Counted from the first letter of the stretch, positions 16,452 through 24,447 are shown. The stretch is 34,684 nucleotides of DNA from Haloarculaceae archaeon (GCA_007122455.1 SKTU01000018.1:1-34684), one strand, 5' to 3'. A program made the numbers and translations. Notes: generated by a model not told the origin, from the sequence alone.

Positions 16452-17432
16452 ATGAGTGACGAACCTGCCGACGACGAGGAGAGTCAAGCCGGGGCCGACG
16501 AGGCCGAATCGCCGCCGGAAGAGGACGCAGCGTCCGAAGAGAGTCCAGCGGACACCACCGGCGTTCAGGAGGGCGACTTCGTCCGAATCGCCTACACTGC
16601 CCGCACCGTCGACGGCGACCAGCTCGTCGACACGACGGACGAGGAAATCGCCGAAGAGGAGGGCGTCGCCGACCAGGGGACGTTCGAACCGCGCGTGATC
16701 GTACTCGGCGAGGGACACCTCTTCCCCGCCGTCGAGGAGGACCTCATCGGGAAGGAAGTCGGCGACGGCGGCTCCGTCGTCGTCACCGCCGGGGAGGCCT
16801 TCGGCGAGTACGACGAGGGGAACGTCCGGACCGTCACCGCCGACAAGATCGCCGACGACGACCGATATCCCGGCGCGCGCGTCCAGATCGACGGTGAGCA
16901 GGGCGTCCTCGAGACGATCATCGGCGGTCGCGCGCGCGTCGACTTCAATCACCCGCTAGCTGGGGAAGACATCGAATACGACTACGAGATCGTCGACGTG
17001 GTCGAGGACGACCTCGAGCGCGCCGAGGGGCTTCTCGGGATGTTCCTCGACGTCGACCTCGAGATGTGGATCGACACTGACGAGGTCGAGGAGACCACGA
17101 TCGAGGAACCCGACGAGGACGATGAGGACGCAGAGCCGGAGACGGTCACCGAAACCGTCGAAAAGCGGACCCTCTACATCGAATCGACGCCGCAGCTGGC
17201 GATGAACCAGCAGTGGATGTTCCAGAAGCAACAGATCGCCCAACAGCTCATCGATCTCACGGAGATCGACCGCATGCTGATTCAGGAAGTGCTCGAAGGA
17301 ACCGGCGGAATGGGAATGCCGGGCATGATGGGCGGACTCGGCGGCGCCGGCGACGAGGATGTCGACATCGAGGAGGCGCTCGAAGAGGCCGACATCGACG
17401 CGGACGAACTCGTCGAGGATCTCGAGGAGTAA
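16452..17432 (+). CDS. FKBP-type peptidyl-prolyl isomerase, long archaeal type
   Basis: 326 residues. Residues 1-38 are an acidic linker. The FKBP domain starts at GVQEGDFVRIAYTARTVDG, with the flap-inserted chaperone domain around 126-168 as in SlyD, including RARVDFNHPLAGED (160-173). A C-terminal domain of about 135 residues follows, typical of the archaeal long FKBPs, then a glycine/methionine-rich stretch (GTGGMGMPGMMGGLGGAG, 283-300) and an acidic end. It helps protein folding in the cytoplasm. The upstream open frame to 15528 is out-of-place, arginine-rich sequence and is rejected. Confidence 0.94.
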   Translation: MSDEPADDEESQAGADEAESPPEEDAASEESPADTTGVQEGDFVRIAYTARTVDGDQLVDTTDEEIAEEEGVADQGTFEPRVIVLGEGHLFPAVEEDLIGKEVGDGGSVVVTAGEAFGEYDEGNVRTVTADKIADDDRYPGARVQIDGEQGVLETIIGGRARVDFNHPLAGEDIEYDYEIVDVVEDDLERAEGLLGMFLDVDLEMWIDTDEVEETTIEEPDEDDEDAEPETVTETVEKRTLYIESTPQLAMNQQWMFQKQQIAQQLIDLTEIDRMLIQEVLEGTGGMGMPGMMGGLGGAGDEDVDIEEALEEADIDADELVEDLEE

Positions 17433-17462
17433 TCCCGATCGCGTCGTGAGACCGTCGATCGT

Positions 17463-17720
17463 CTACTGAACCGTCGAGATCCGCCACGTCGTGGCGGAGG
17501 TGTAGGACCACTTCTCGATTTCGATGCCCTGAACGGCGTCCTGCAGCTGGACCATCAGTGCACCGATCTCCTTCGGCGACAGTTCGACGTCATCGGCGAT
17601 GAACTTGCTCTTGACGTAGAGCTCTCCACCGGACTGTTCAGCCTCCTGACGGAGGTAGTTGGCGAGTCGCTGTGCTTTACTGGATCGGTACGTGTTGGAG
17701 GTGGTTGCGTTCGTGCTCAT
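17463..17720 (-). CDS. Small winged-helix-like protein (DUF7123-like)
   Basis: 85 residues. After a serine/threonine-rich start it reads SSKAQRLANYLRQEAEQSGG, then KSKFIADDVELSPKEIGALM and IEIEKWSYTSATTWRI, a helix-turn-helix followed by a wing. This matches a small haloarchaeal family I recall as DUF7123. Its ATG lies two bases after the stop codon of the small membrane protein (TAACCATG), so they form one transcript. No DNA target is known. Confidence 0.75.
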   Translation of the reverse strand: MSTNATTSNTYRSSKAQRLANYLRQEAEQSGGELYVKSKFIADDVELSPKEIGALMVQLQDAVQGIEIEKWSYTSATTWRISTVQ

Positions 17721-17722
17721 GG

Positions 17723-17968
17723 TTACGGGGAGTAGTCGTGTCCGACAACGGCGCAGGCGGCGTTCGCGCCGACCAACCCGAGAACGGGGAGTGGATCGAC
17801 GACGGCGCCGCTCGAGACCGAGAGGATCGTCACGAGGGGCATCAGTACCGCGGCCCAGAACGCGGCCGCGCGAACGCTCGAGAGAAGCGCCGCGGCAAAC
17901 GCGTGGAGGGAGCCCTCGGTTACCGGGCCCACGGACGTGTTGAACGGCGATTTCGTCGCACTTGACAT
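17723..17968 (-). CDS. Small membrane protein upstream of the DUF7123-like gene
   Basis: 81 residues from the ATG at 17968. Two hydrophobic helices are visible (AAAFWAAVLMPLVTILSVSSG and PLPVLGLVGANAACAVVG). A GTG at 17983 gives five more residues and lies exactly where a TATA box at 18007-18014 would place the mRNA start, so the start could be either; a GAGG before the ATG favours 17968. I recognise no homologue. Coupling to the DUF7123-like gene suggests a membrane partner or a chance operon. Confidence 0.6.
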   Translation of the reverse strand: MSSATKSPFNTSVGPVTEGSLHAFAAALLSSVRAAAFWAAVLMPLVTILSVSSGAVVDPLPVLGLVGANAACAVVGHDYSP

Positions 17969-18006
17969 CGGGGATTGCCTCACTCTCCCCGAGGACCCCC
18001 GACCCC

Positions 18007-18014
18007 ATATAAAG
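18007..18014 (-). promoter_or_regulatory. TATA box of the small membrane protein operon
   Basis: Minus-strand TTTATATG lies 42 bases before the ATG at 17968 and 27 bases before the GTG at 17983. It is flanked by GC-rich sequence, so it stands out. Confidence 0.55.
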
Positions 18015-18181
18015 GGAAGTTGCTTGTGTTCAGTTCAACAGTATTCGGGCTCGACGAGTCGTTTCAGCCGGTTTTTCTGACGTTAACCGACATTTCACGA
18101 GTCGCTTAGAATCAGCTAAACGTTTTATTCTCGTTTTTGAGGCCGTATCGCCGAAATATCGACTGCGACCCGACGGGAGAG

Positions 18182-18265
18182 CGGTGAGGCTGGGATTCGA
18201 ACCCAGGAGGCCGTGTGGCCATCTGCTCTCAAGGCAGACGCAATAGTCCGCTCTGCCACCTCACC
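18182..18265 (-). tRNA. tRNA-Ser (anticodon UGA)
   Basis: Acceptor arms GGTGAGG and CCTCACC pair over 7 bases. The anticodon stem TCTGC/GCAGA encloses the loop CTTGAGA, giving anticodon TGA. A long variable arm (GGCC/GGCC stem) marks a class II tRNA, and the T-arm is CTGGG-TTCGAAT-CCCAG. Length 84 with the discriminator G; CCA is not encoded. No intron is seen. Confidence 0.95.
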
Positions 18266-18286
18266 TACGATGACGTAGCTACCGGT

Positions 18287-18298
18287 GGCGTTTAAGCG
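18287..18298 (-). promoter_or_regulatory. TATA box of tRNA-Ser
   Basis: Minus-strand CGCTTAAACGCC is centred about 28 bases before the tRNA 5' end. Confidence 0.55.
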
Positions 18299-18305
18299 TT
18301 GTCGG

Positions 18306-19037
18306 TTAGACGAGCTCGAGCCCCTCGTCACCGGCCCGCGCGTCGACGCCGCTCTCGTCGATCCACGCCGACAGGTGCGGTGGCACGAGCCGGTCGGCCC
18401 GACGGCGGCTCCTGACGAGGGCGACGGTCGCAGCCAGATCCCGTTCGGTCTCGACGACCGGCAGCAGTTCGAGGAAGTCGACGTCGAGTCCGGCGTCGAG
18501 TGCGCGATCGGTGAGGGTCCGAACGGCTGGAGCGGCGTATGCGTCCTCGAAGTTTATCGGCTCGCCGAAGGCCGCGTAGTAGACGCGACCCTCCGTACCC
18601 GGGCCGACGACGACGTCACAGCTGCGGAGCTTCATCGCGGCCCCGTCGATCTGTGCGCGAGCGAGCAGCGCCGCGCGCGGATCGACGATCCCGACGGAGC
18701 TGACTTCCTCGGTCTCGAGGAGATACGTCGCCGTGTTCCCCGCCCGCCCGGCGTACGTCTCGCCGACCTGTTTCTCGAAGCGCGCGTCCGACGGAACCGC
18801 GTCACCGAGCATCTCCCGGACGTCGGCCTCCGCGTCGTCCCCGTCGACGCCGAGCCCCTCGTAGGGCCTGTAGTTGACGAGCAGCTCCCCGCCCGATCGG
18901 GCGACCGCGGAGACGGTATCCCTGGCGAGAGCGGTGTAGCAGTCCCGAACTGCCGACTCCGAGAGCGACGAGCTGTCGGCGAGCTGTGGCAGTAGCCTCG
19001 AACGGGGCGGATCGACGAGAACGGCGACTGTAGTCAT
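18306..19037 (-). CDS. DUF2064-like protein
   Basis: 243 residues. The start MTTVAVLVDPPRSRLLPQLA, the following ESAVRDCYTALARDTVSAV, and GGELLVNYRP resemble the nucleotide-sugar transferase-like fold of DUF2064 (glycosyltransferase-A type). The remainder carries SVGIVDPRAALLARAQ, SCDVVVGPGTEGRVYYAAF and DVDFLELLPVVETERDLAATVAL, consistent with that family. Its reaction is unknown. The stop lies about 40 bases before the tRNA-Ser 5' end on the same strand. Confidence 0.75.
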   Translation of the reverse strand: MTTVAVLVDPPRSRLLPQLADSSSLSESAVRDCYTALARDTVSAVARSGGELLVNYRPYEGLGVDGDDAEADVREMLGDAVPSDARFEKQVGETYAGRAGNTATYLLETEEVSSVGIVDPRAALLARAQIDGAAMKLRSCDVVVGPGTEGRVYYAAFGEPINFEDAYAAPAVRTLTDRALDAGLDVDFLELLPVVETERDLAATVALVRSRRRADRLVPPHLSAWIDESGVDARAGDEGLELV

Positions 19038-19073
19038 ACCGGCGGTTCGGGCAGGATCACCTTGAGTTTTATA

Positions 19074-19084
19074 TTCTGCCGTTC
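19074..19084. promoter_or_regulatory. Shared TATA-like tract between DUF2064-like and a small membrane gene
   Basis: gttttatattc is the only AT-rich run in the 59-base divergent interval. It is about 18 bases before the ATG at 19097, slightly close, and about 42 bases before the ATG at 19037, so it may serve the minus gene better. Confidence 0.35.
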
Positions 19085-19096
19085 GGAGAGGCAGGC

Positions 19097-19315
19097 ATGG
19101 AATGGAGTAAGCCGCTCTCGATCCTGCTCGTCGCGATCGTCGCGATCACGACGGTCGGATCGGCGTTCGAACTCGTCCGGACGACGTTGGCGGACGACGG
19201 ACTCGCTGTCGCCAGCGCCGCGTCGCTCGCCCTCGTCGCAGTTGTCGTCGTCGCGACCGTTGTCGTCGGTGCTCGCGGGCGACGCTGGCTCGAGAATCCC
19301 GATTCGTACTGGTAG
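19097..19315 (+). CDS. Small two-helix membrane protein
   Basis: 72 residues. Helix one is ILLVAIVAITTVGSAFELV and helix two is AASLALVAVVVVATVVVGA, followed by RGRRWLENPDSYW. Conserved-looking small haloarchaeal membrane proteins like this are common; no function can be given. It ends exactly where the convergent chorismate synthase stop begins (19316), with no bases between. Confidence 0.7.
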   Translation: MEWSKPLSILLVAIVAITTVGSAFELVRTTLADDGLAVASAASLALVAVVVVATVVVGARGRRWLENPDSYW

Positions 19316-20503
19316 CTACTCGTTTTCCGGGTTCGAGGGGTGATACTCCGTGTCGTACTCCCCGACTCGCCCGTCGAGCCGATCCGGGTTGATCCGTCCG
19401 CCGAGAAGCATGAAGTCGAGAACCGTGAGAAAGAGCATCGCCTCGACGACGGGGACGCCGCGCGGCGGGAGCACGGGATCGTGACGCCCGATCACCTGCG
19501 CGTCGTCGACCACCTCGCCGGTTTCCCAGTCGACGGTCGTCTGCTCGGTCGGGATCGACGTCGGGGCGTGTAGCGTCACCTCGCCGTAGATCGGAAGCCC
19601 CGTGGTGATACCACCCTGAAGGCCGCCGTGGTCGTTTTCGACCGGAACCGGATCGCCCTCCTCGCTGACCGCGTCGGGACGGTCGCCCTCGTCGAACTCC
19701 CAGTCGTCGTTGCGATCCTTGCCGGTGTACGTCCGGGACGCCGTTCCAAGTCCGAACTCGAACGCCGTCGTCGCCGGAATCGCCATCATCGCCTGTCCGA
19801 GTCGCGCCTCGAAGGCGTCGAACCGCGGCGCACCGAGCCCGCGGGGGACGCCCCGAACTTCGAACTCGATCGACCCGCCGATCGAATCGCCCGCCTCCTG
19901 ATAGTCGCTGATCGATTCGAGCATTCGCTCGGCCGTCTCGGGGTGGCCACACCGAACGTCGTTCTCCTCGGCGTGTTCGAGCATCTCCTCGAAGCTCACC
20001 TCGGGCGCTTTCACGTCGCCGATCTGATTGACGTGAGCCTTGAGTTGCACGTCGTACTCCGACTGCTCGAGCACCTGCTTTGCGACCGCGCCCGCGGCGA
20101 CCCAGTTGACGGTTTCGCGGGCCGAGGACCGCCCGCCGCCACCCCAGTTTCGCGTGCCGAACTTCGCCGAGTAGGTGAAATCGCCGTGGCTCGGTCGCGG
20201 TGCCGTGATGAACGGCTCGTATTTCCCCGATCGAGCGTCCTTGTTCTGGATGACCATCCCGATCGGCGTCCCGGTCGTGTAACCGTCCTGGATGCCGGCG
20301 TTGATCCGTACCTCGTCGGGTTCGCCGCGGCTGGTCGTGATCATCGATTGGCCCGGCTTTCGCCGGTCGAGTTCGTGCTGGATCTCCTCCTCGTCGAGTT
20401 CGACCCCTGCCGGACAGCCCGACACCGTTACGCCCATCGCCTCGCCGTGGCTCTCGCCGAACGTCGTCACCTGAAAGAGGCGTCCGAAGCGGTTGCCGTT
20501 CAT
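19316..20503 (-). CDS. aroC: Chorismate synthase
   Basis: 395 residues, typical length. It forms chorismate from EPSP using reduced FMN, the last shared step of aromatic amino acid synthesis. Motifs: FGESHGEAMG (15-24), SGCPAG, DRRKPGQSMITTSR, and later GGGGRSSARETVNWVAAGAVA and AFEFGLGTASR. ATG at 20503 is chosen because MNGNRFGRLFQVTTFGESHG is the family N-terminus and a TATA-like box lies 29 bases upstream; the extension to 20578 is arginine-rich. Confidence 0.97.
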   Translation of the reverse strand: MNGNRFGRLFQVTTFGESHGEAMGVTVSGCPAGVELDEEEIQHELDRRKPGQSMITTSRGEPDEVRINAGIQDGYTTGTPIGMVIQNKDARSGKYEPFITAPRPSHGDFTYSAKFGTRNWGGGGRSSARETVNWVAAGAVAKQVLEQSEYDVQLKAHVNQIGDVKAPEVSFEEMLEHAEENDVRCGHPETAERMLESISDYQEAGDSIGGSIEFEVRGVPRGLGAPRFDAFEARLGQAMMAIPATTAFEFGLGTASRTYTGKDRNDDWEFDEGDRPDAVSEEGDPVPVENDHGGLQGGITTGLPIYGEVTLHAPTSIPTEQTTVDWETGEVVDDAQVIGRHDPVLPPRGVPVVEAMLFLTVLDFMLLGGRINPDRLDGRVGEYDTEYHPSNPENE

Positions 20504-20527
20504 TACCGTCCACTCGGGACGCGGGGG

Positions 20528-20538
20528 GTTTATCTTTT
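20528..20538 (-). promoter_or_regulatory. TATA-like box of aroC
   Basis: Minus-strand AAAAGATAAAC is centred about 29 bases before the ATG at 20503, consistent with a leaderless mRNA and with that start. Confidence 0.5.
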
Positions 20539-20567
20539 GCAGTGCGCGGTTCCGGCGATCCGATGGC

Positions 20568-20574
20568 CTTATAC
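20568..20574 (+). promoter_or_regulatory. TATA box of the IMPDH/GMP reductase gene
   Basis: CTTATAC is centred 36 bases before the ATG at 20607, implying a leader of about nine bases. Confidence 0.45.
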
Positions 20575-20606
20575 GCACCCATCGGCTACCGGGTAAGGGT
20601 TTGCGT

Positions 20607-21641
20607 ATGGCCTACGAAACGGGACTCTCGTACGACGATGTGTTGCTCGTTCCCCGACGATCGCCGGTAGACAGCCGCGACGACGTCGATCTATCGACGG
20701 AACTCGCGGACGGGCTCTCCCTCGAGTTGCCGATCACGACCGCGGCGATGGACAGCGTTACCGGGGCCGAGATGGCCAGGGCCGTCTCCGAACAGGGCGG
20801 ACTCGGTGTCATCCACCGGTTCCTCTCGGTCGACGAACAGGCGCGGATGGTCCGTGAGGTCGTCGACGCCGGCGAGAAAACTGCGGCGGCAGTCGGCGTC
20901 GCCGAGAACTATCTCGACCGAGCCGGGGCGCTCGTCGACGCCGGCGCGTCGATGCTCGTCCTCGACGTCGCCCACGGCCACATGGAGCGTACGATCACGG
21001 CGACGGCCGAACTCGCCGAGGCGTTCCCCGACACGCCGCTGTGTGCCGGCAACGTCGTGACGCCGGAGGGAGTCGCCGACCTCGCTGACGCGGGTGCCGA
21101 CTGCGTGAAGGTCGGCGTCGGTCCGGGGTCACACTGTACCACGCGCGTCGTCACCGGCTTCGGCGTCCCGCAGCTGACGGCGATCGAAAACTGTGCCCCG
21201 GTCGCCCGCGAGCGCGGCGTCACGACGATCGCCGACGGGGGGATCCGGTCGTCCGGCGACGCGGTCAAGGCGCTCCTCGCTGGTGCCGACGCGGTGATGA
21301 TGGGCGGCTACTTCGCCGGCACCGACGAGGCACCGGGCGAACGGATCGAGATCGACGGTGTCGCGTACAAACGGTCGCGCGGGATGTCGACCGCTGCCGC
21401 CGCCGAGGATCGGGAAGACAAGGACGTCGATATCGAGGCCGACGAGGGGATCGAGGCGCTCACCGAATACACCGGCCCCGTCGGACCGCGGCTGTCCGAG
21501 TTCGCCGCCGGCATTCGTTCGGGCTGTTCGTACGCCGGCGCTCACGACCTCGAAACCGCCCGGAAGAACGCCCGGTTCATCGAAGTTCGACCGTCGACGA
21601 GCGACCGAAACGGCGGCTACGGGATCGACCGGACCGACTGA
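20607..21641 (+). CDS. IMP dehydrogenase/GMP reductase family enzyme without CBS domains
   Basis: 344 residues, a complete (beta/alpha)8 barrel. It opens with [15 protein letters not shown]; the catalytic cysteine is C178 in [10 protein letters not shown] (171-180); [14 protein letters not shown] (210-223) binds phosphate. There is no CBS insert near residue 90, where IMP dehydrogenases carry one. The flap region 256-293 (SRGMSTAAA to EYTGPVG) has no Arg-Tyr pair, the base used by IMPDH for hydrolysis. Length and flap therefore favour GMP reductase activity, which converts GMP to IMP, over IMPDH. ATG at 20607 fits the family start. Confidence 0.88.
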   Translation: MAYETGLSYDDVLLVPRRSPVDSRDDVDLSTELADGLSLELPITTAAMDSVTGAEMARAVSEQGGLGVIHRFLSVDEQARMVREVVDAGEKTAAAVGVAENYLDRAGALVDAGASMLVLDVAHGHMERTITATAELAEAFPDTPLCAGNVVTPEGVADLADAGADCVKVGVGPGSHCTTRVVTGFGVPQLTAIENCAPVARERGVTTIADGGIRSSGDAVKALLAGADAVMMGGYFAGTDEAPGERIEIDGVAYKRSRGMSTAAAAEDREDKDVDIEADEGIEALTEYTGPVGPRLSEFAAGIRSGCSYAGAHDLETARKNARFIEVRPSTSDRNGGYGIDRTD

Positions 21642-21710
21642 TCGCCGCGTTCGCTCCGAGGTCGTTCGCGGAGAGCAACCGTTTAGGCCGTCCGATCCGT
21701 ACCGAACCCA

Positions 21711-22418
21711 ATGCGCCGACGGACGTTTCTCGGAGCCTCGGGGATGGCCGTAACCGGAATCGCCGGCTGTCTCGGCGGTGACAACGACGAAACCGCGGCC
21801 AACGAGTACGACTACGAGACGACGACGAGCGACGGGACGGAGGTCCCGCTCGTTCCGATAGAGGACGCGATCGAGTGGTACGACGACGACGAGACCGTCT
21901 TCGTCGACACCCGCGACCGAACCGCGTTCGACCGAGCGCGGATCGCGGGATCGGTGTTCAGTCCAGCTCCGGACGGTCAGGAGACGGACGATCCGATGAG
22001 CGAATACGACGAGGAGCGCCGGATCGTCACCTACTGCGTCTGCCCCCATTACCTGGCAGGCCTTCGGGGCGCGTCGCTGATCCGTGCGGGATACGCCCAC
22101 ACGTACGCCCTCGACGAGGGGTTCGAGCCGTGGGTCGAGGGCGGCCATCCGGTCGAGGGCGACGCCGTCGACAGCCGACCACCAGTCTACGAGATCCGCG
22201 GATCGACGGCGCCCGAATACGCCGACGAGTACGCGTGGGCCCGGCACGAACCGACCGGCCAGCGCGAAGCGGTCCCCATCCGGGCGGACGGATCGTTCAC
22301 GCTCCACCTCCGGTTCCACGATATCGACCACGCGTCGACGATCGAAGTGCAGACGCCGGGCGGGTCGACGACGGCACCGCTCGGTACATTGACCGAGGGC
22401 ACCCTGGATCTCCGATGA
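21711..22418 (+). CDS. Tat-exported lipoprotein with a rhodanese-like domain
   Basis: 235 residues. MRRRTFLGASGMAVTGIAGC is a Tat signal with lipobox, the lipid cysteine being C20. Residues 46-150 form a rhodanese domain: VFVDTRDRTAFDRARIAGSV, then RIVTYCVCPHYLAG and GYAHTYALDEGFEPWVEGGHPVEG. The active-site loop reads C109-V-C111-P-H-Y-L instead of the usual C-x-x-G-x-R. The final 80 residues look like a beta-rich domain with no assignment. It would act on the outer face of the membrane, in sulfur transfer or redox chemistry. Confidence 0.88.
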   Translation: MRRRTFLGASGMAVTGIAGCLGGDNDETAANEYDYETTTSDGTEVPLVPIEDAIEWYDDDETVFVDTRDRTAFDRARIAGSVFSPAPDGQETDDPMSEYDEERRIVTYCVCPHYLAGLRGASLIRAGYAHTYALDEGFEPWVEGGHPVEGDAVDSRPPVYEIRGSTAPEYADEYAWARHEPTGQREAVPIRADGSFTLHLRFHDIDHASTIEVQTPGGSTTAPLGTLTEGTLDLR

Positions 22419-22466
22419 GACGCCGAACACGACGTACTTAAGCAAAGGCCGCCTCGATCGCTACCC

Positions 22467-22703
22467 GTGCCCGATCCCGTACACACGACCGACCCCGATG
22501 GCGTCGACTACGGTTGGGTGATGCAGACGACGTTCGTGTTGACGATCGTGATCGGGGCGCCCGTCGTCGCGCTGCTTTCGGTCCCGGCCGATCTTCCGAC
22601 GTGGGGCTCCCGCGCCAACTTCGCGATCCGGGTCGGTGCCGTCGTGTGGCTCTGTATCGGGATCCCGGTGTACCTCTACGCTCGCTCGAACGCCGACGCG
22701 TAG
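22467..22703 (+). CDS. Small two-helix membrane protein (DUF5822-like)
   Basis: 78 residues from a GTG start. Two helices are visible (TTFVLTIVIGAPVVALLSV and FAIRVGAVVWLCIGIPVYLYA). The start PDPVHTTDPDGVDYGWVMQT resembles a small haloarchaeal family I recall as DUF5822. It overlaps the 3' end of the convergent HAD gene by 28 bases, which is unusual but both frames look genuine. It lies 48 bases after the rhodanese stop. Confidence 0.7.
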   Translation: MPDPVHTTDPDGVDYGWVMQTTFVLTIVIGAPVVALLSVPADLPTWGSRANFAIRVGAVVWLCIGIPVYLYARSNADA

Positions 22704-23197
22704 GTGAACGACGTTCCTGCCCGCTCGGCCGTTCGTTCGTCCCGCTCCGTGTCGCCGACGAAGAGCGTACGCTCCGGCGTGCCGCCGAGCCGTCGAATCG
22801 TTTCGAGGAGCGGTTCCGGATCGGGCTTCTCGGTCGCCACCGTATCCCGGCCGACGATCGCACCGACCCGATCGTCGAGCCCGTGCCGTTCGACCGCGAT
22901 CCGGCAGGCGGCTTCGCAGTTGAGCGAGCAGACGCCGACCGGTCCCTCCGGGAGCCGATCCGCCACCGGGAGCCGTTCGGATCGCCGCGCTCCCTCCCGC
23001 TCGTGTTCGCCGATGACGCGCTCGACGGCGTCCCGGTGACCGGTCTCCGTCGCGAGTTCCAGCATCTCCCAGAGGCTATCGGGCGGGGAGACGCCACGCG
23101 ACTCCAGAGTCGCCGCGACGTCGTCGGCGACCGTATCCCACTCGACCACGAGCCGAACGAGCGTGCCGTCGAGGTCGAAGACGAGCGTCCGACTCAT
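22676..23197 (-). CDS. HAD-family phosphatase
   Basis: 173 residues. Motif I is FDLDGTLV (D8, D10); the motif III lysine lies in VATEKPDPEPLL; motif IV is FVGDTERDERTAERAG, typical of phosphoglycolate phosphatase-like enzymes of the HAD superfamily. The cap is small and helical. The start ATG at 23197 overlaps a 26-residue upstream ORF in the arrangement ATGA, so the two are probably translationally coupled. The substrate is unknown. Its 3' end overlaps the convergent small membrane gene by 28 bases. Confidence 0.9.
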   Translation of the reverse strand: MSRTLVFDLDGTLVRLVVEWDTVADDVAATLESRGVSPPDSLWEMLELATETGHRDAVERVIGEHEREGARRSERLPVADRLPEGPVGVCSLNCEAACRIAVERHGLDDRVGAIVGRDTVATEKPDPEPLLETIRRLGGTPERTLFVGDTERDERTAERAGTSFTYASAFERA

Positions 23198-23274
23198 CGC
23201 TCGAACACCCCCGCGTCTGACGGGAACGTCCGGCCGCCGCTCGGTGTCGAACCGACGTAGGCAATCGCACTCAT
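23194..23274 (-). CDS. Probable 26-residue leader ORF coupled to the HAD gene
   Basis: It begins MSAIAYVGSTPSGG and ends AGVFER, with its TGA overlapping the HAD ATG as ATGA. A TATA-like box is centred 27 bases before its ATG (23297-23305), exactly the spacing for a leaderless mRNA. The HAD start is about 104 bases from that box, so ribosomes would enter at this ORF. The peptide resembles no family I know. Confidence 0.5.
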   Translation of the reverse strand: MSAIAYVGSTPSGGRTFPSDAGVFER

Positions 23275-23296
23275 TGCAGATCGTAGTCGGTCGAAC

Positions 23297-23305
23297 GGAA
23301 TAAGT
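23297..23305 (-). promoter_or_regulatory. TATA-like box of the leader ORF and HAD gene
   Basis: Minus-strand ACTTATTCC is centred 27 bases before the ATG at 23274. Confidence 0.5.
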
Positions 23306-23319
23306 ACGTTCCCCGGCGG

Positions 23320-24447
23320 CTACCCGAGCAGGTCTCTGGCGACGATCTCCTTTTGGATCTCCGTCGTCCCCTCGTATATCGTCGTGACCCTCGCGTCCCG
23401 GTAGAGCCGCTCGACCGGATACTCCGTCGTGTAGCCGTAGCCGCCGTGGATCTGCACCGCCTCGTTCGTCACGTCCATCGCCGCTTCGCTGGCGAAATAC
23501 TTCGCCATGCTCGCGGCCGCAGCCGGCGGTTCGTCCCCGTCGAGGGCGTTCGCGGCGTCGTAGGTCAACAGTCGCCCCGCCTGGACGTTCGTCCGCATCT
23601 CCGCGAGCTTGTGCCGGATCGTCTGAATCTCCGCGATCGGCTCGCCGAACTGCTCGCGCTGTTGGGCGTAATCGGTCGCGAGATCGAGCGCCGACTGGGC
23701 GAGGCCGACGGACTGGGCGGCGATCCCAACGCGCCCGCCGGTGAGTATCGACAGCGCAGCCGAGAGCCCCTCCCCTTCGGGCGTGAGCCGGTTCGCCGCC
23801 GGAACGCGGACGTCGTCGAAGACGAGCGTCGTCGTGTCGCTGGCCCGGAGACCGAGCTTCGACTCCGGAGCGCCGACGGAGAGTCCATCGACATCTTTCG
23901 GAACGACGAACTGCGTTATCGAACTCGGATCGTCCGAATCCGTCTTCGCGAAGAGGATCACCACGCCGGATCGCTCGCCGTTCGTGATCCACTGCTTCGT
24001 TCCGTTGACGACGTAGTCGTCACCGACCCGTCGGGCTTCGGTCGACATCTCAGCGGGGTTGGAGCCGGCATCGGGCTCCGAGAGCGCGAACGCTCCAACC
24101 GGTCGCCCATCGACCATCTCCGGAAGCCACCGCTCTCTCTGGGCGTCGTCGCCGAACACGGCAATACAGGACGTCGCCAGACAGTGCACCGAGAGCGCAG
24201 TCGCGACCGCCAACTGACCGTACGCGACCCACTCGTTGACGAGCGCGTACGTGAGCCCGTCGACGTCTAACCCCCCGTACTCCTCCGGGACGGTCATGGC
24301 GGTCAGCTCCAGTTCCGCGAGCCCGTTCCACACCGCCTCGGGGAACTGTCCGGTCTCGTCGGCCGACCGCGCTGTGGGCCGGATCTCCTCGAGGGCGAAC
24401 TCCCGGACGGTCTCCCTGATCGCGGCCGCTTCCGAGGAAAGCTCCAT
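23320..24447 (-). CDS. Acyl-CoA dehydrogenase
   Basis: 375 residues, full length for the short/medium-chain class. It oxidises acyl-CoA with FAD as first step of beta-oxidation or branched-chain acid breakdown. Seen: FALSEPDAGSNPAEM and YVVNGTKQWITNG in the middle domain, QTIRHKLAEM, and QIHGGYGYTTEYPVERLYRDARV near the end. The catalytic glutamate is E359 in IYEGTTEIQ. ATG at 24447 is preferred; an in-frame GTG two codons upstream (24453) is possible. Electron transfer flavoprotein is not in the window. Confidence 0.95.
   Translation of the reverse strand: MELSSEAAAIRETVREFALEEIRPTARSADETGQFPEAVWNGLAELELTAMTVPEEYGGLDVDGLTYALVNEWVAYGQLAVATALSVHCLATSCIAVFGDDAQRERWLPEMVDGRPVGAFALSEPDAGSNPAEMSTEARRVGDDYVVNGTKQWITNGERSGVVILFAKTDSDDPSSITQFVVPKDVDGLSVGAPESKLGLRASDTTTLVFDDVRVPAANRLTPEGEGLSAALSILTGGRVGIAAQSVGLAQSALDLATDYAQQREQFGEPIAEIQTIRHKLAEMRTNVQAGRLLTYDAANALDGDEPPAAAASMAKYFASEAAMDVTNEAVQIHGGYGYTTEYPVERLYRDARVTTIYEGTTEIQKEIVARDLLG

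Noticed and set aside
21129-22445. 438-codon minus-strand frame
   Set aside because: It is antisense to the IMPDH/GMPR and rhodanese genes and has no recognisable motif.
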